From: a virus
IMG/VR virus record: IMGVR_UViG_3300003852_000013
Span: 1 to 33,650 of that record
Length of the DNA stretch: 33,650 nucleotides
Direction: 5' to 3' (one strand)
The notes below the pieces were generated by a model that did not search any database, had not been told where the DNA came from, and was given only the letters and a program-made list of their open reading frames with translations. This document shows positions 15,214 through 23,558 of the stretch, piece after piece (position 1 is the stretch's first letter; every line of letters starts with the position of its first letter). The position numbers and the translations under genes are program-made.

Positions 15214-17048
15214 TAAGACGTAGCGGTTATGACTTTAATTTTATTTACAATATTTGCAGAGTCGTTCAATATCGGAAACTTATAATATGGTAATTGCAGA
15301 TTTTGCTGGGATACCGTTATATCATTATCGGGGTATACTGGATTATATGCAATGAAACTTAAACCAGGTAAACTTACCGTGACATTACCAGTAACCCTTA
15401 CAGTCTGTACGTTACTTACCCCAGGGATCTCTAATAGCTGAGTTGATAGATCTGTCAAGTCGATTAACTTACCGAGGTTATTCTTTGACGTATCAAAGTA
15501 TGACTGTAGTATTGTTGCAGCTGACTGCTGAATGTGGCTGAAGTTTTGCTGTTGCTGCTTCGAGGCTACTATCTGCAAGTATGTATCTGTTGATATATCA
15601 GGTGTAGGTGACTCACCAATATTGTTTATACCGAAATCTATTATTGTGTATATTGGATCAACAAAAACAACCTCGCTTGTTATTAGTTTATACGGCTGCA
15701 ATCTTGTTGATAGTAGCTGTTTCTGAGCTGTGCTGAGATAGTTTAGTCTTGTATTTAAACTAGTTGTGTTAGCTAACTCTGGTACACAATAGGCATATAC
15801 ATTGTTGAAATTACTGCTGCTACTAAACTTAACCTGGTTAAGCAGTATTCTTGATTCAATACTAGGCTGCTCGACGCCGAGATCAAAAAAGTATTTTAGA
15901 TGACCATTTACAAAGTCTGAATTGCTTATGCACTTTACAGATGAGATAATATTTCCGAAATTTTTAAGTATGTATGTTTCGAAGTCAGTTGTCGTTATTA
16001 AACGATACTGTGTCTTAAAAGTGTTAAGAGCGTTTGTACGTATACTAGATACGCTTTCAATGTCCTGGAAAGCTGTAGAACCGTTATCGTCATTCGTGAA
16101 TACCAGCATTGCTGCATGCTCAGCAGAAATGATATTAAGACCAGCTGGTGTTATATCTGCATATTGCGGAGAGTTGTAGAAGAGAAGTGAATTGCTATTT
16201 AGTGCATTAGTACCAACTACACCATCTGGACCACTGCTCTGTAAGTAGTAAATGAGAACTTCGTCATTTGTATTAAGCTGTCTACCGTGTATATCATCTC
16301 CGAATTTGACTTCATATACACCACCTTCATTAAGTCTTATTTCGTATACTTTAGCATCACCAGTTTCAAGGAATAGAGACTCTACTGGTGTGTATTGTGT
16401 ATATGTCGGTACAGTTTGTGAATTATCTCTCACATAAACATGCACATTAAAGTGATCAACTAATATACGGCTACCAGTTGTGGTTGTGTTGTTAACAGCA
16501 ACAGTAACTATCTCAAATGGTTCACCGGTAGCGGTGTATTTAGGATACTCTTTAAATGCACCTTGATATAGTAAATTATTACTAGAGACATCTGTTAGAG
16601 TCTCATCAGTATTTTCAACAAGCTTTACAAATGTTACATCTTTGTTAAAAGAGTACGCAACACCGTTTAGTTGAAAATATGAGTATCGAGGTATGGTATG
16701 TGAACCTGTTGGTAGGCTCGCTTGACCTGTACAGTTAAAAGCAAGCGTAGCTGTTTGATAACCGATAGGGTTATAATTTAAAGCCTTTACAATCTTGTTA
16801 ATGTTCTCGTAAAGAGATGCTTGAGTAAATTGACTTTCGGAACCTGCTTGGTTCAAATAAAACATCAGCACGTGATATGAGTAAGCTACGATTTCAATAA
16901 TCGTAGATATATTGCTACCCGTGTAGTTTTGATCAGTGAACACTTGTTGCTGATTCAGACGAGCTATAATAAGATCGCGCAATCCAACAGCGTCGAAGGC
17001 TACATAGCCATCTGTTGGAATTGTAAAATCGACTGTATTTTTTGCCAT
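15213..17048 (-). CDS. 6: Baseplate wedge protein, T4 gp6-like (phage J family)
   Basis: 611 aa, against about 660 for T4 gp6. The N-terminal region (residues about 10-110) has the characteristic layout of the family: FTIPTDGYVAFDAVGLRD, a segment ending STIIEIVAYSYHVLMFYLN, then LYENINKIVKALNYNPIGYQ. Further on, EVKFGDDIHGRQL and ALNTFKTQYRLITTTDFETY are also typical of gp6 and the related gpJ proteins of other contractile tails. Gp6 dimers form the inner baseplate ring that holds the wedges together and works with gp25 and gp53. It lies next to the gp25-like gene with three bases between them, which supports the assignment. No ribosome site is evident, so it is probably translated by coupling. 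Confidence 0.9.
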   Translation of the reverse strand: MAKNTVDFTIPTDGYVAFDAVGLRDLIIARLNQQQVFTDQNYTGSNISTIIEIVAYSYHVLMFYLNQAGSESQFTQASLYENINKIVKALNYNPIGYQTATLAFNCTGQASLPTGSHTIPRYSYFQLNGVAYSFNKDVTFVKLVENTDETLTDVSSNNLLYQGAFKEYPKYTATGEPFEIVTVAVNNTTTTGSRILVDHFNVHVYVRDNSQTVPTYTQYTPVESLFLETGDAKVYEIRLNEGGVYEVKFGDDIHGRQLNTNDEVLIYYLQSSGPDGVVGTNALNSNSLLFYNSPQYADITPAGLNIISAEHAAMLVFTNDDNGSTAFQDIESVSSIRTNALNTFKTQYRLITTTDFETYILKNFGNIISSVKCISNSDFVNGHLKYFFDLGVEQPSIESRILLNQVKFSSSSNFNNVYAYCVPELANTTSLNTRLNYLSTAQKQLLSTRLQPYKLITSEVVFVDPIYTIIDFGINNIGESPTPDISTDTYLQIVASKQQQQNFSHIQQSAATILQSYFDTSKNNLGKLIDLTDLSTQLLEIPGVSNVQTVRVTGNVTVSLPGLSFIAYNPVYPDNDITVSQQNLQLPYYKFPILNDSANIVNKIKVITATS

Positions 17049-17051
17049 AAA

Positions 17052-17528
17052 TTAATTAAGGAACACAAACCCTGAAGTATTTAATGTACCTGGTAATGTT
17101 ACTGTTGCTTTCGATTGACCGCTAGTGTTCAAACCTGTAAGCTCTAGCGTCATGTTTATCTGATATGCATTGTTATCTGCATCGGTTATGATCGTTATAC
17201 CAGATATAGTTACTCTAGGTTCCCAAAGAGCAATACCCGACTTAATTGCATTACCTAATAACAAGGCGTTCTGAGATGTTACTGGAATGAATAGAAATTG
17301 TCTAAGATCTAACCCATATGTTGGTGTAAGGACGCGCTCACCTGGTATCGTATTAAACAAGTTGTTCAGGGAGGTCTTTATAGCGACGTAGTCGAATTCG
17401 GCGACTAAATCTCTCTTGTCAGCTGCCTTTCTAGACTGCGTTAAGTCGAGATGGATGTCCTTATAGGTGTATCCACTCGTGTCGGCAGTAAGTGTCGGTG
17501 CAATAGTTGTTATCTTTATGGATGCCAT
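17052..17528 (-). CDS. 25: Baseplate wedge protein, T4 gp25-like (lysozyme-like wedge/sheath nucleator)
   Basis: 158 aa from the ATG at 17528, slightly longer than T4 gp25 (132). FNTIPGERVLTPTYGLDL (58-75) and WEPRV (102-106) are the conserved core and EPR motif of the gp25/W family found in all contractile injection systems. The protein sits in the wedge core with gp6 and gp53 and offers the first docking point for the sheath. A longer frame reaches 17675, but the TAAATA motif 7 nt upstream and the family length support this start. It is the first gene of the gp25-gp6-wedge transcription unit. Confidence 0.93.
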   Translation of the reverse strand: MASIKITTIAPTLTADTSGYTYKDIHLDLTQSRKAADKRDLVAEFDYVAIKTSLNNLFNTIPGERVLTPTYGLDLRQFLFIPVTSQNALLLGNAIKSGIALWEPRVTISGITIITDADNNAYQINMTLELTGLNTSGQSKATVTLPGTLNTSGFVFLN

Positions 17529-17535
17529 TTCGAAG

Positions 17536-17541
17536 TATTTA
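17536..17541 (-). promoter_or_regulatory. TAAATA motif before the gp25-like gene
   Basis: The motif is at 17541-17536 on the minus strand, 7 nt before the ATG at 17528. It faces the plus-strand motif at 17567-17572, so two promoters diverge within 49 bp. Confidence 0.6.
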
Positions 17542-17566
17542 TCAGTTAAAATTCTAGTCAAAACGA

Positions 17567-17572
17567 TAAATA
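17567..17572 (+). promoter_or_regulatory. TAAATA motif that decides a GTG start at 17578
   Basis: TAAATA ends 5 nt before GTG at 17578, the same spacing as at ATG starts elsewhere. The upstream in-frame ATG at 17518 would overlap the gp25 start and lie upstream of this motif, so the GTG is preferred. Confidence 0.55.
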
Positions 17573-17577
17573 ATTTC

Positions 17578-18177
17578 GTGAAGCGCAAATTTACTAAACT
17601 GATCGAGTCGACTATTGCTAGATTTACATCTGGTGGTGTCTTGGTAGGTGATGTCGTTAAGCTCAAACGTAACATTCTAAGTCACGAGCTTATCAAAGAT
17701 AATGAACAAATGAAGGCGAAGCTTAAGGAGTTGCTTAACAGCGACCTGAACTTGCGCGTAGTAAGCATCAAGAATAAAAATCCGATGCCTTCAAGTGGTA
17801 ACAATGATCAAAATATTGCACCTTTTCGTGAAACGATCGACATCGCGCAGGAAATTGCGCCTAGCAGATTTTATAATTACATCTCGGTACCACTAGATGC
17901 TATTGAAGTTGTTTCAACATATCCTAACTTACCACCTATTCCAGATAGCTGGAAGCATAAGAGCAAGATCACTCTTAAACCTGAACCGGTGAAGAAAGCA
18001 GAACAGAACGACGAATTTGCAATTGGTAATCAGACTCTCAAATCAAATGTTAATGGTAAGAACGTAGTTGGCGATCGTGTTCTTAAGGATAAGAATACTC
18101 CTATCCCAGCATCGCCAGCAGAGGGACACAAGGACCCTGCTAGCTATACTGCCAATTACATGCCGAAAAAGAGTTAA
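17578..18177 (+). CDS. Unknown 199-aa protein, GTG start, targeting-like N-terminus
   Basis: 199 aa if GTG is used. The N-terminus reads MKRKFTKLIE|S, resembling the capsid-targeting/cleavage pattern of the array at 527-4805 with an L-I-E site. It is followed by a small segment GGVLVGDVVKLKRNIL that could be an SH3-like barrel. The second half is Lys/Asn/Pro-rich and probably disordered (residues about 140-199, ending DPASYTANYMPKKS). It is a lone plus-strand gene within the minus-strand tail block and ends in a 4-bp convergent overlap with the clamp-loader gene. Function unknown; a virion-packaged protein is one possibility. Confidence 0.65.
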   Translation: MKRKFTKLIESTIARFTSGGVLVGDVVKLKRNILSHELIKDNEQMKAKLKELLNSDLNLRVVSIKNKNPMPSSGNNDQNIAPFRETIDIAQEIAPSRFYNYISVPLDAIEVVSTYPNLPPIPDSWKHKSKITLKPEPVKKAEQNDEFAIGNQTLKSNVNGKNVVGDRVLKDKNTPIPASPAEGHKDPASYTANYMPKKS

Positions 18178-19091
18178 GAGTTTATAAGCGCGATGCAGCA
18201 AGCATACGTGTTAATCTCTTGATCAACTACAAACGCAGCTCTGTAGAGATGCTCCGCTATAACTAACAGGTAGATCTTCTTCTTGTTCTCGTCTTGTTCA
18301 CACTTGTCGATATGATTGAACAAATTTCGAAGCAATGTAGTATAATCAGCATGTATCTGCTGCTCACCTGATATAATATGCTTGCGAACATCTGTAAAGT
18401 TCTTCATTCGAATCATATCATACAGTGACGTAATAAAACTATCCTGTTGACTATCCGGTATATTGATTAGTTTATTAGCAGTATACTTCTGTATATCATT
18501 GAGACACTTACGAATATCAGGGTAATTATTACGAACCATTTGAGCAAATCTAGGACTTTGCTCAGGTGTTAATGTAATACCCTCACTGCGCAGTACGTGT
18601 AAACACCGCTTTACTACCTGCTCTAGAGGTGGTGTAAGGTCTATCGATATACACCTACTCGCGAGTGGATCAATAATCTTGTAGCGATAGTTACCTGTGA
18701 TAATAAACCTAGCGTAACCAGCGTACTCTTCCATGACGTTACGAAGAGCTCTCTGAGCATCACCAGAAAGAGCATCACCCTCATCAAGAATAACTGCTTT
18801 AATCTTACCGTCAATGCTCTTTGTCTGTGTGAAGCCAATCACTTTGTTACGGATAGTATCAATACCATTTTCATCGCTAGCGTTAATATACAAGTATTGA
18901 CACTTGAGTATATCATTGACTATGATCTTCGCGAGAGATGTTTTACCTACACCTGGTGCGCCGAGAAAGAGAAGATGACTAATCTCGGATTGATTCTTAA
19001 AGCTTTCAACTAGCTTTCTATTATCATCCGTTAAGATGATATCATCTAACGTATGTGGTCGGTATTTTTCTATGAGCAGATTTTCAAACAT
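18174..19091 (-). CDS. 44: Sliding-clamp loader ATPase subunit, T4 gp44-like
   Basis: 305 aa (T4 gp44 is 319). An AAA+ clamp-loader ATPase of the RFC-small-subunit type: Walker A GAPGVGKT at 44-51, Walker B AVILDEGD at 99-106, sensor 1 FIITGN at 129-134, and the clamp-loader SRC motif at 145-147. The N-terminal IEKYRPHTLDDII is the usual opening of the family. With a small partner (gp62 in T4, not seen here) it loads the DNA sliding clamp for replication and, in T4, for late transcription. It follows the 48-aa gene by three bases and is probably cotranscribed with dUTPase. Finding a replication gene inside the tail block is unusual relative to T4. Confidence 0.94.
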   Translation of the reverse strand: MFENLLIEKYRPHTLDDIILTDDNRKLVESFKNQSEISHLLFLGAPGVGKTSLAKIIVNDILKCQYLYINASDENGIDTIRNKVIGFTQTKSIDGKIKAVILDEGDALSGDAQRALRNVMEEYAGYARFIITGNYRYKIIDPLASRCISIDLTPPLEQVVKRCLHVLRSEGITLTPEQSPRFAQMVRNNYPDIRKCLNDIQKYTANKLINIPDSQQDSFITSLYDMIRMKNFTDVRKHIISGEQQIHADYTTLLRNLFNHIDKCEQDENKKKIYLLVIAEHLYRAAFVVDQEINTYACCIALINS

Positions 19092-19094
19092 AAT

Positions 19095-19241
19095 TTATTC
19101 TTTCGTACAGATAGCTTTTCGAAGATCACCTTCAGTCCAATCATGGCCCCAATTTGAGTTTAAGATAACTAGAGCATTCGGATAACCAAATTTGATTAGC
19201 TTGAAGCCTATATTCATTAAAATCTTCTTAATGGTCTTCAT
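19095..19241 (-). CDS. Small 48-aa protein between dUTPase and clamp loader
   Basis: 48 aa from the ATG at 19241, one base after the dUTPase stop; an earlier in-frame ATG at 19310 would overlap dUTPase and is unlikely. The sequence is MKTIKKILMNIGFKLI followed by a short hydrophobic segment (PNALVILNSNWG) and a charged end (WTEGDLRKAICTKE). No family recognised. Its tight fit between two confident genes, with one and three bases on either side, argues that it is real. A TAAATA string overlaps the dUTPase stop, but only two bases before this ATG, so I do not count it as a promoter. Confidence 0.6.
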   Translation of the reverse strand: MKTIKKILMNIGFKLIKFGYPNALVILNSNWGHDWTEGDLRKAICTKE

Positions 19242-19242
19242 A

Positions 19243-19689
19243 TTATTTACCAGAGCTGCCAAAGCCCTTCTCGCCGCGCGCGGAACTCTTAGCTTCTGAG
19301 AGCCATTCAAGATCCAAGTTGAAGTTCATATAGAATACGAACTGTGCACATTTATCACCCTTCTTAACGGTGTACTCAACATCAGAGAAGTTATAAAGCT
19401 TTACACCACAGTCACCACGATACTCGTTATCGATAATACCAGGGTGCGGCATTAGGCTGTGTTTAAACCCGAGACCTGATCGGCCTTCTACCTTAAACCA
19501 GTAACCAGGTGGGATAAATCCAACCTTAATACCAACAGGTACCACAGCGCTACCCCTCGCAGGTATAACTGCATCTTCAACAGCATAGACATCGTAACCA
19601 GTATCGCTCTGGTTGTTTTTTGTCGGGAGCTTAGCATCAGCGTGAACTTTGACGAAGCCAACTTTGGGCATGTAATTTAAATCTTCCAT
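19243..19689 (-). CDS. dut: dUTP diphosphatase (dUTPase)
   Basis: 148 aa, typical for the trimeric dUTPases. It hydrolyses dUTP to dUMP and pyrophosphate, keeping uracil out of DNA and supplying dTMP synthesis. All five family motifs are present: I SDTGYDVYA (28-36), II GRSGLG (69-74), III GIIDNEYRGDCGVKLYN (84-100) with the catalytic Asp, IV GDKCAQFVF (111-119), and V RGEKGFGSSG (138-147), the flexible lid that closes over the nucleotide. Two starts are possible, residue 1 or Met7 (ATG at 19671); family alignment does not decide between them. It heads a three-gene minus-strand unit with the 48-aa and clamp-loader genes and diverges from the gene at 19744. Confidence 0.97.
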   Translation of the reverse strand: MEDLNYMPKVGFVKVHADAKLPTKNNQSDTGYDVYAVEDAVIPARGSAVVPVGIKVGFIPPGYWFKVEGRSGLGFKHSLMPHPGIIDNEYRGDCGVKLYNFSDVEYTVKKGDKCAQFVFYMNFNLDLEWLSEAKSSARGEKGFGSSGK

Positions 19690-19731
19690 TTAATCATTGT
19701 AGATACTGCTTTATTTTTTTCAACACCTTTC

Positions 19732-19737
19732 TAAATA
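19732..19737 (+). promoter_or_regulatory. TAAATA motif before the gene at 19744
   Basis: TAAATA ends 6 nt before the ATG at 19744. The 54-bp gap to the dUTPase start also holds a T-run at 19712-19720. No equivalent motif is seen for the dUTPase start on the other strand. Confidence 0.55.
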
Positions 19738-19743
19738 TATTAG

Positions 19744-20256
19744 ATGAACACACCGAACCAAGAGGTTGATACATTGATTGACCAGTTAAACCGTGCGAAT
19801 ACAACAGCAAAGCAAAATCGCACAGAGGAGGACCCTCTCAAGAAAGAGGAAGTCGAGAAGTTTGTTATTGAAAAATCAGGTGAGTTGATACGCGAGAGTT
19901 TAGATATGATACGCACCATGAAGGACTTTGTTATATCCTCTCCTAACGGTAGAGATGTCGAAGCTTTGGCAGGTCTTATATCTGCAGCATCGTCTGCTAT
20001 AGAGACTCTGAACAAACAGGTCATAATGGATCGCAAAGCTGAAGTTGTTTACAAGTCTAAGGAGATGGATGCTAGAAATAGAAAAGATAGCTTGCTAGCA
20101 GAAACTCAAGCTAAGATTGCAGTTACAAGAGAAGAAATGGTTAAGAGCTTAGCCGAGCAAGCACATATGCGTATGCTAGACACAACTGTAGTAGATATAT
20201 CTTCTACTTCTTGTTCCCCGGATTACACAGAAATAGCTTCTTCGCAAACTCCATAA
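19744..20256 (+). CDS. Probable small terminase subunit, T4 gp16-like
   Basis: 170 aa (T4 gp16 is 164). The layout fits the gp16 family: a variable N-terminus, then a central antiparallel coiled coil at about residues 45-100 (IRESLDMIRTMKDFVISS, then GRDVEALAGLISAASSAIETL and a charged continuation), then a variable tail. The central pattern of a helix, a short turn with a polar residue cluster, and a second helix is what distinguishes this family. Gp16 forms a ring that recognises DNA and regulates the large terminase. Against the call: the sequence match is by pattern only, and the gene is on the opposite strand about 13 kb from the large terminase. It converges on and overlaps the next gene's 3' end by 53 bp. 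Confidence 0.55.
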   Translation: MNTPNQEVDTLIDQLNRANTTAKQNRTEEDPLKKEEVEKFVIEKSGELIRESLDMIRTMKDFVISSPNGRDVEALAGLISAASSAIETLNKQVIMDRKAEVVYKSKEMDARNRKDSLLAETQAKIAVTREEMVKSLAEQAHMRMLDTTVVDISSTSCSPDYTEIASSQTP

Positions 20257-21682
20257 ACAGCTTCTTGAAGTCTGGTATCTTTGGCAGCGGTGGTATGAGA
20301 GATAGCAGCTTCTTTATTAGCATCATTTGAACCTTCATAGCTAGACCTGTGAAGGGGTTTTTGAATTTGAAGTTCTTAAAGAAGTCTGGTAGCTTCGGTA
20401 AAGAGATACTTCCAAGCGCGCTTAGAGAAATTTTCGGTATCTTGAAAGTACAAATGAAGTCTTTTATTGCACTCAATGATGCAATAGGAGATTTCTTTGA
20501 TAGAGCAAATGGCAACCTCGGAAATTCTGGAAGCTTAATCGGTATCTTCTTAAGCAGGTCTGACGGTTTAGAAACGTCGATCTTAGATGCTTTCTTTTTA
20601 ACATCAGCTACCTTTTGAACAGATTGTTTAATCTTTTCTTCTTGTTCCTTAGTCTTTGCGACAGGTTCTGGTAGTTTTTGGTTCGTTATCTTAACCTTCG
20701 ACGTAGCAGTACTATTGAGTGGTGTTGGCTTTGTTGACTGCGATATAATTTGCGTTGGTGTTGCTCCACTGTGAGTTGATGATGCTTGCGTCTGCGTAGC
20801 TACAGAGAGTGGAACAGCAGCTACATCAAGTCGCTGCATTAATGTTATATCCTTACGAGCAGCTACAATACGTTTACCAAGCAAGTCAAGGTCAACCTTT
20901 ACACCTTCTATTGTTTCAGAGAACTTTATGCGTGGTATAGATTGCAGATTAAGCGTTGGATCTTGCGGGTTATAACCGCCATGGTCATGTAAATTAGAGT
21001 AGTATGTAACAACTCCGAATAGTTTATCGAAGTCTGTAATGAGCTTGCTTATGAGAGGAGGTACAATATCCCTCATACGGATATAAGCGTTCAGATCTGT
21101 TATTAAGTTAGAACCGTGAGACTCTGTACTGTTTGCATAAACAAACTGTATGTTAATAATATTGTGGCGGTATAAAGACGTTATGCTCTGGTTCATTTGA
21201 CTCGTCAGAGCTTTTACGTTAGGTGATATTTTATTTACTATTGAAGTAGGGTACGGTTGCGCAATTGTATATATCGTTGCATCTAAGTCGTTTAACGGTA
21301 CAACGCTATCGGTAAGAAGACACATCGTGTTTGTAAGTATACCTATACTATCACTCATCCCGCTGTAGAGACTGTTCTTCTTATTGAGCTTTTGTATCTC
21401 TTCCTTTACTGCGCTAACTGCTTTCTCATACTGTCTAACATAGTACGCAAGAAATTCTATATCATAATTAGTTTTTCTGGTATCCAAGTCATCGAAGAAT
21501 GTTTTGTTAGCTGTTACGAAGTCAGATGAATATTGAATCTCGTTGTAACCAAGGTATGTAACCAACTCATTCTTAAACCCAGACACGAAGTCCATGTATG
21601 TTGTAAATGCATTAAGCAGCGGTATATTACGCGCGTGTTGCACTTCAACTAAAGCTGGAAAGATTGTAGAAGTGTTACCCAT
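20204..21682 (-). CDS. Unknown baseplate-associated protein with a Pro/Lys/Phe-rich C-terminus
   Basis: 492 aa, not recognised. The N-terminal 290 residues are helical and contain heptad-like stretches (YYVRQYEKAVSAVKEEIQKL near 75-95). Residues about 295-350 are Thr/Ser/Gln/Lys-rich linker. From about residue 360 the sequence repeats a KLPxFP/KIPxL pattern (IPIKLPEFPRLPF, FKIPKISLSALGS, ISLPKLPDFFKNF, LIPPLPKIPDFKKLF) and ends in a basic amphipathic helix. It directly follows the hub gene with two bases between, so a hub, needle or injected role is plausible. The repetitive, basic-hydrophobic C-terminus could act at membranes. Its 3' end overlaps the convergent gene at 19744-20256. Confidence 0.6.
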   Translation of the reverse strand: MGNTSTIFPALVEVQHARNIPLLNAFTTYMDFVSGFKNELVTYLGYNEIQYSSDFVTANKTFFDDLDTRKTNYDIEFLAYYVRQYEKAVSAVKEEIQKLNKKNSLYSGMSDSIGILTNTMCLLTDSVVPLNDLDATIYTIAQPYPTSIVNKISPNVKALTSQMNQSITSLYRHNIINIQFVYANSTESHGSNLITDLNAYIRMRDIVPPLISKLITDFDKLFGVVTYYSNLHDHGGYNPQDPTLNLQSIPRIKFSETIEGVKVDLDLLGKRIVAARKDITLMQRLDVAAVPLSVATQTQASSTHSGATPTQIISQSTKPTPLNSTATSKVKITNQKLPEPVAKTKEQEEKIKQSVQKVADVKKKASKIDVSKPSDLLKKIPIKLPEFPRLPFALSKKSPIASLSAIKDFICTFKIPKISLSALGSISLPKLPDFFKNFKFKNPFTGLAMKVQMMLIKKLLSLIPPLPKIPDFKKLFMEFAKKLFLCNPGNKK

Positions 21683-21684
21683 AG

Positions 21685-23196
21685 TTAGATATATTGACCA
21701 GCCTCTCCTGTATCTGCAAAATTATATGTCTTAACGCATATCATATCTGTATAATAGTCACCACCTATGAACGAGTGAGTTACGCTAACAATCAGATAGA
21801 TACCTAGCATCTTACTATCAAATGTCGAATCGGGTAAACTGTTATCACGATCGATACCTATAAACCTACCTGCATCTCTGTAGGTCGCACCTCTTGCTCT
21901 AAAGATTATTGTATTACTATTTAGAACCGCTTGCATGAGAGCTTCACCTCTTCCAACACCTAATCTTTGATTAGGTGTAGATGCTGTCGAGTATACATGC
22001 TCAACATTCTTACATTGATTGCGTAAAAAGTTACCCACTAAGTTAGAAGCTGGTTTGCCGTTGTGGCCCTTCATACTATCTACATAGTTTTGTTTGTACA
22101 CCGTTTGTACAGTATCGAATGTATTATCCTTAGTATCTACGGAGAACATCTTAGAACCTTGATCGTAATTGTGTACTATACGATTATTCACGCGTTGCTG
22201 TGTGATTCGGCCTGCGGGTGGTATAAAGCTGAAGTTGTCAATCGTGTTTGTGTCGGCAAAATAAACGGCTACCTTTGGTGCACGACTTATGATTACTTGA
22301 AGTTTATTAGATGCGGTTACGTCCGAATTACCAGCGATAATAAACTTCTCTAGAAATAATTGACCGCCTGCGTCACCTGCAGCGTCATATGCTTGATCAA
22401 ACAGCGACTTCAAGCTCGTTAGAGACCATGCTTTAGGATAGCGTTCAATCTTGAGAAAGCTTCTATCATAGTTCTCTGCTTGTGATGTTACATGACGCTC
22501 AAGTAGATATTGTATGCAATCCTCTGCTTTATAGTTAGCTGGTGATGTGAAGAATACATTAGTACTGCCAACATCAAAGACAGAAAAGGATGGATTAAAT
22601 CCCTCATCAGCAGGCAGAGCCTTTTTAATTACTTCCTTAATAGCTGTACCTGTCGGAATTCCACGATCCTCATTATTGACATTAGGTTTATACGGTACAC
22701 CTGTTAACGCCTCTGACGTTGAGAACTGAATGTTACGCTCAATCATTATCTGGTGCCACATATCCCAGAGGTGTAATTTGCGATACTTGACGTTAGGCTT
22801 TGCGTCTAAAAGGTCTTCTATATTATGGATCGCAAAATCATACGCAAGAGTGAATACAGATTTAACCTTGTCTGATGTTGCTGCGGTTATGTTATTGTTC
22901 GTTAGCTTAGGAGTAATCTCAACCTTAATATACTCTCTGGAATCACCTCGGAACGCAAACGGCTTTGTTCCGTCACCTGCAGGTCTTTCAAGCACATCAT
23001 AGCTATCATCAATGACAAGATGCCCTGTAGCGTAGTAATTGTTAATAGTGCTGCATATGCTCAGCTCTTTAATCGCTTCTGGTCTGAACACGAAGAATCT
23101 ATTCTCAGGACTGATTAATATAACCCTGAAATCATATTCAGTTTTATTAATCAGTACTGTTGTTACTTTATCATTCTGATTTACGGTCGACATCAT
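21685..23196 (-). CDS. Baseplate hub protein, T4 gp27/gpD-like
   Basis: 503 aa, longer than T4 gp27 (391). The order of features fits a hub protein: an N-terminal barrel-like domain (DFRVILISPENRFFVFRPEAIKEL, read in parts), a domain around 100-280, and a C-terminal barrel-like end (MLGIYLIVSVTHSFIGGDYYTDMICVKTYN in parts) that is characteristic of hub proteins. The trimeric hub connects the tail tube to the spike. The position between gp53-like and downstream spike/needle genes supports this. No separate spike (gp5-like) gene is visible in the window. It overlaps the gp53 stop by four bases. Confidence 0.75.
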   Translation of the reverse strand: MMSTVNQNDKVTTVLINKTEYDFRVILISPENRFFVFRPEAIKELSICSTINNYYATGHLVIDDSYDVLERPAGDGTKPFAFRGDSREYIKVEITPKLTNNNITAATSDKVKSVFTLAYDFAIHNIEDLLDAKPNVKYRKLHLWDMWHQIMIERNIQFSTSEALTGVPYKPNVNNEDRGIPTGTAIKEVIKKALPADEGFNPSFSVFDVGSTNVFFTSPANYKAEDCIQYLLERHVTSQAENYDRSFLKIERYPKAWSLTSLKSLFDQAYDAAGDAGGQLFLEKFIIAGNSDVTASNKLQVIISRAPKVAVYFADTNTIDNFSFIPPAGRITQQRVNNRIVHNYDQGSKMFSVDTKDNTFDTVQTVYKQNYVDSMKGHNGKPASNLVGNFLRNQCKNVEHVYSTASTPNQRLGVGRGEALMQAVLNSNTIIFRARGATYRDAGRFIGIDRDNSLPDSTFDSKMLGIYLIVSVTHSFIGGDYYTDMICVKTYNFADTGEAGQYI

Positions 23197-23558
23197 AACA
23201 GTGAGCGCGATATTTGAGATATAACATCACCAACATAGTTAGGTTTTAAAATCCGTATCTTACCATCTGTTGGGAATGTAAACGGGTTCTTTACACCATT
23301 TGTTAAAGCAATGAGCCACCACAAGTCGATAGTCTTATATGCATTGTAGCTTATAATAGGCCACGGTACAGATTTGCTGAGAGTTATAGTATTGAATAAG
23401 TTCTCATCTGTTTCATTAGGAAACATAACAGTAGTTAATACGTTATAGAAATACTTTCCATCCTTATTCGCATACACCTTGAATATATTTTCATACCTCA
23501 GGTTACCAAGTGTTGGTAATTCAGGTATTGAGTTTTGATATTGTCCTAGATCGCTCAT
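23193..23558 (-). CDS. 53: Baseplate wedge protein, T4 gp53-like (LysM-type)
   Basis: 121 aa, shorter than T4 gp53 (196). The segment VPWPIISYNAYKTIDLWWLI at about 64-83, followed by ALTNGVKNPF and DGKIRILKPNYV, is the LysM-like fold shared by gp53 and related baseplate clamps. Gp53 locks adjacent wedges around the hub. It overlaps the genes on both sides by four bases (gp48-like upstream, hub downstream), so the three are translated as a coupled unit; there is no ribosome site. Confidence 0.86.
   Translation of the reverse strand: MSDLGQYQNSIPELPTLGNLRYENIFKVYANKDGKYFYNVLTTVMFPNETDENLFNTITLSKSVPWPIISYNAYKTIDLWWLIALTNGVKNPFTFPTDGKIRILKPNYVGDVISQISRSLL

Noticed and set aside
17529-17675. 49-residue N-terminal extension of the gp25-like protein
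   Set aside because: It exceeds the family length, overlaps the plus-strand gene, and lies upstream of the TAAATA motif that marks the start at 17528.
19244-19249. TAAATA string at the dUTPase stop as a promoter for the 48-aa gene
   Set aside because: It lies only two bases before the ATG and arises from the Lys-stop codons; coupling to dUTPase is simpler.
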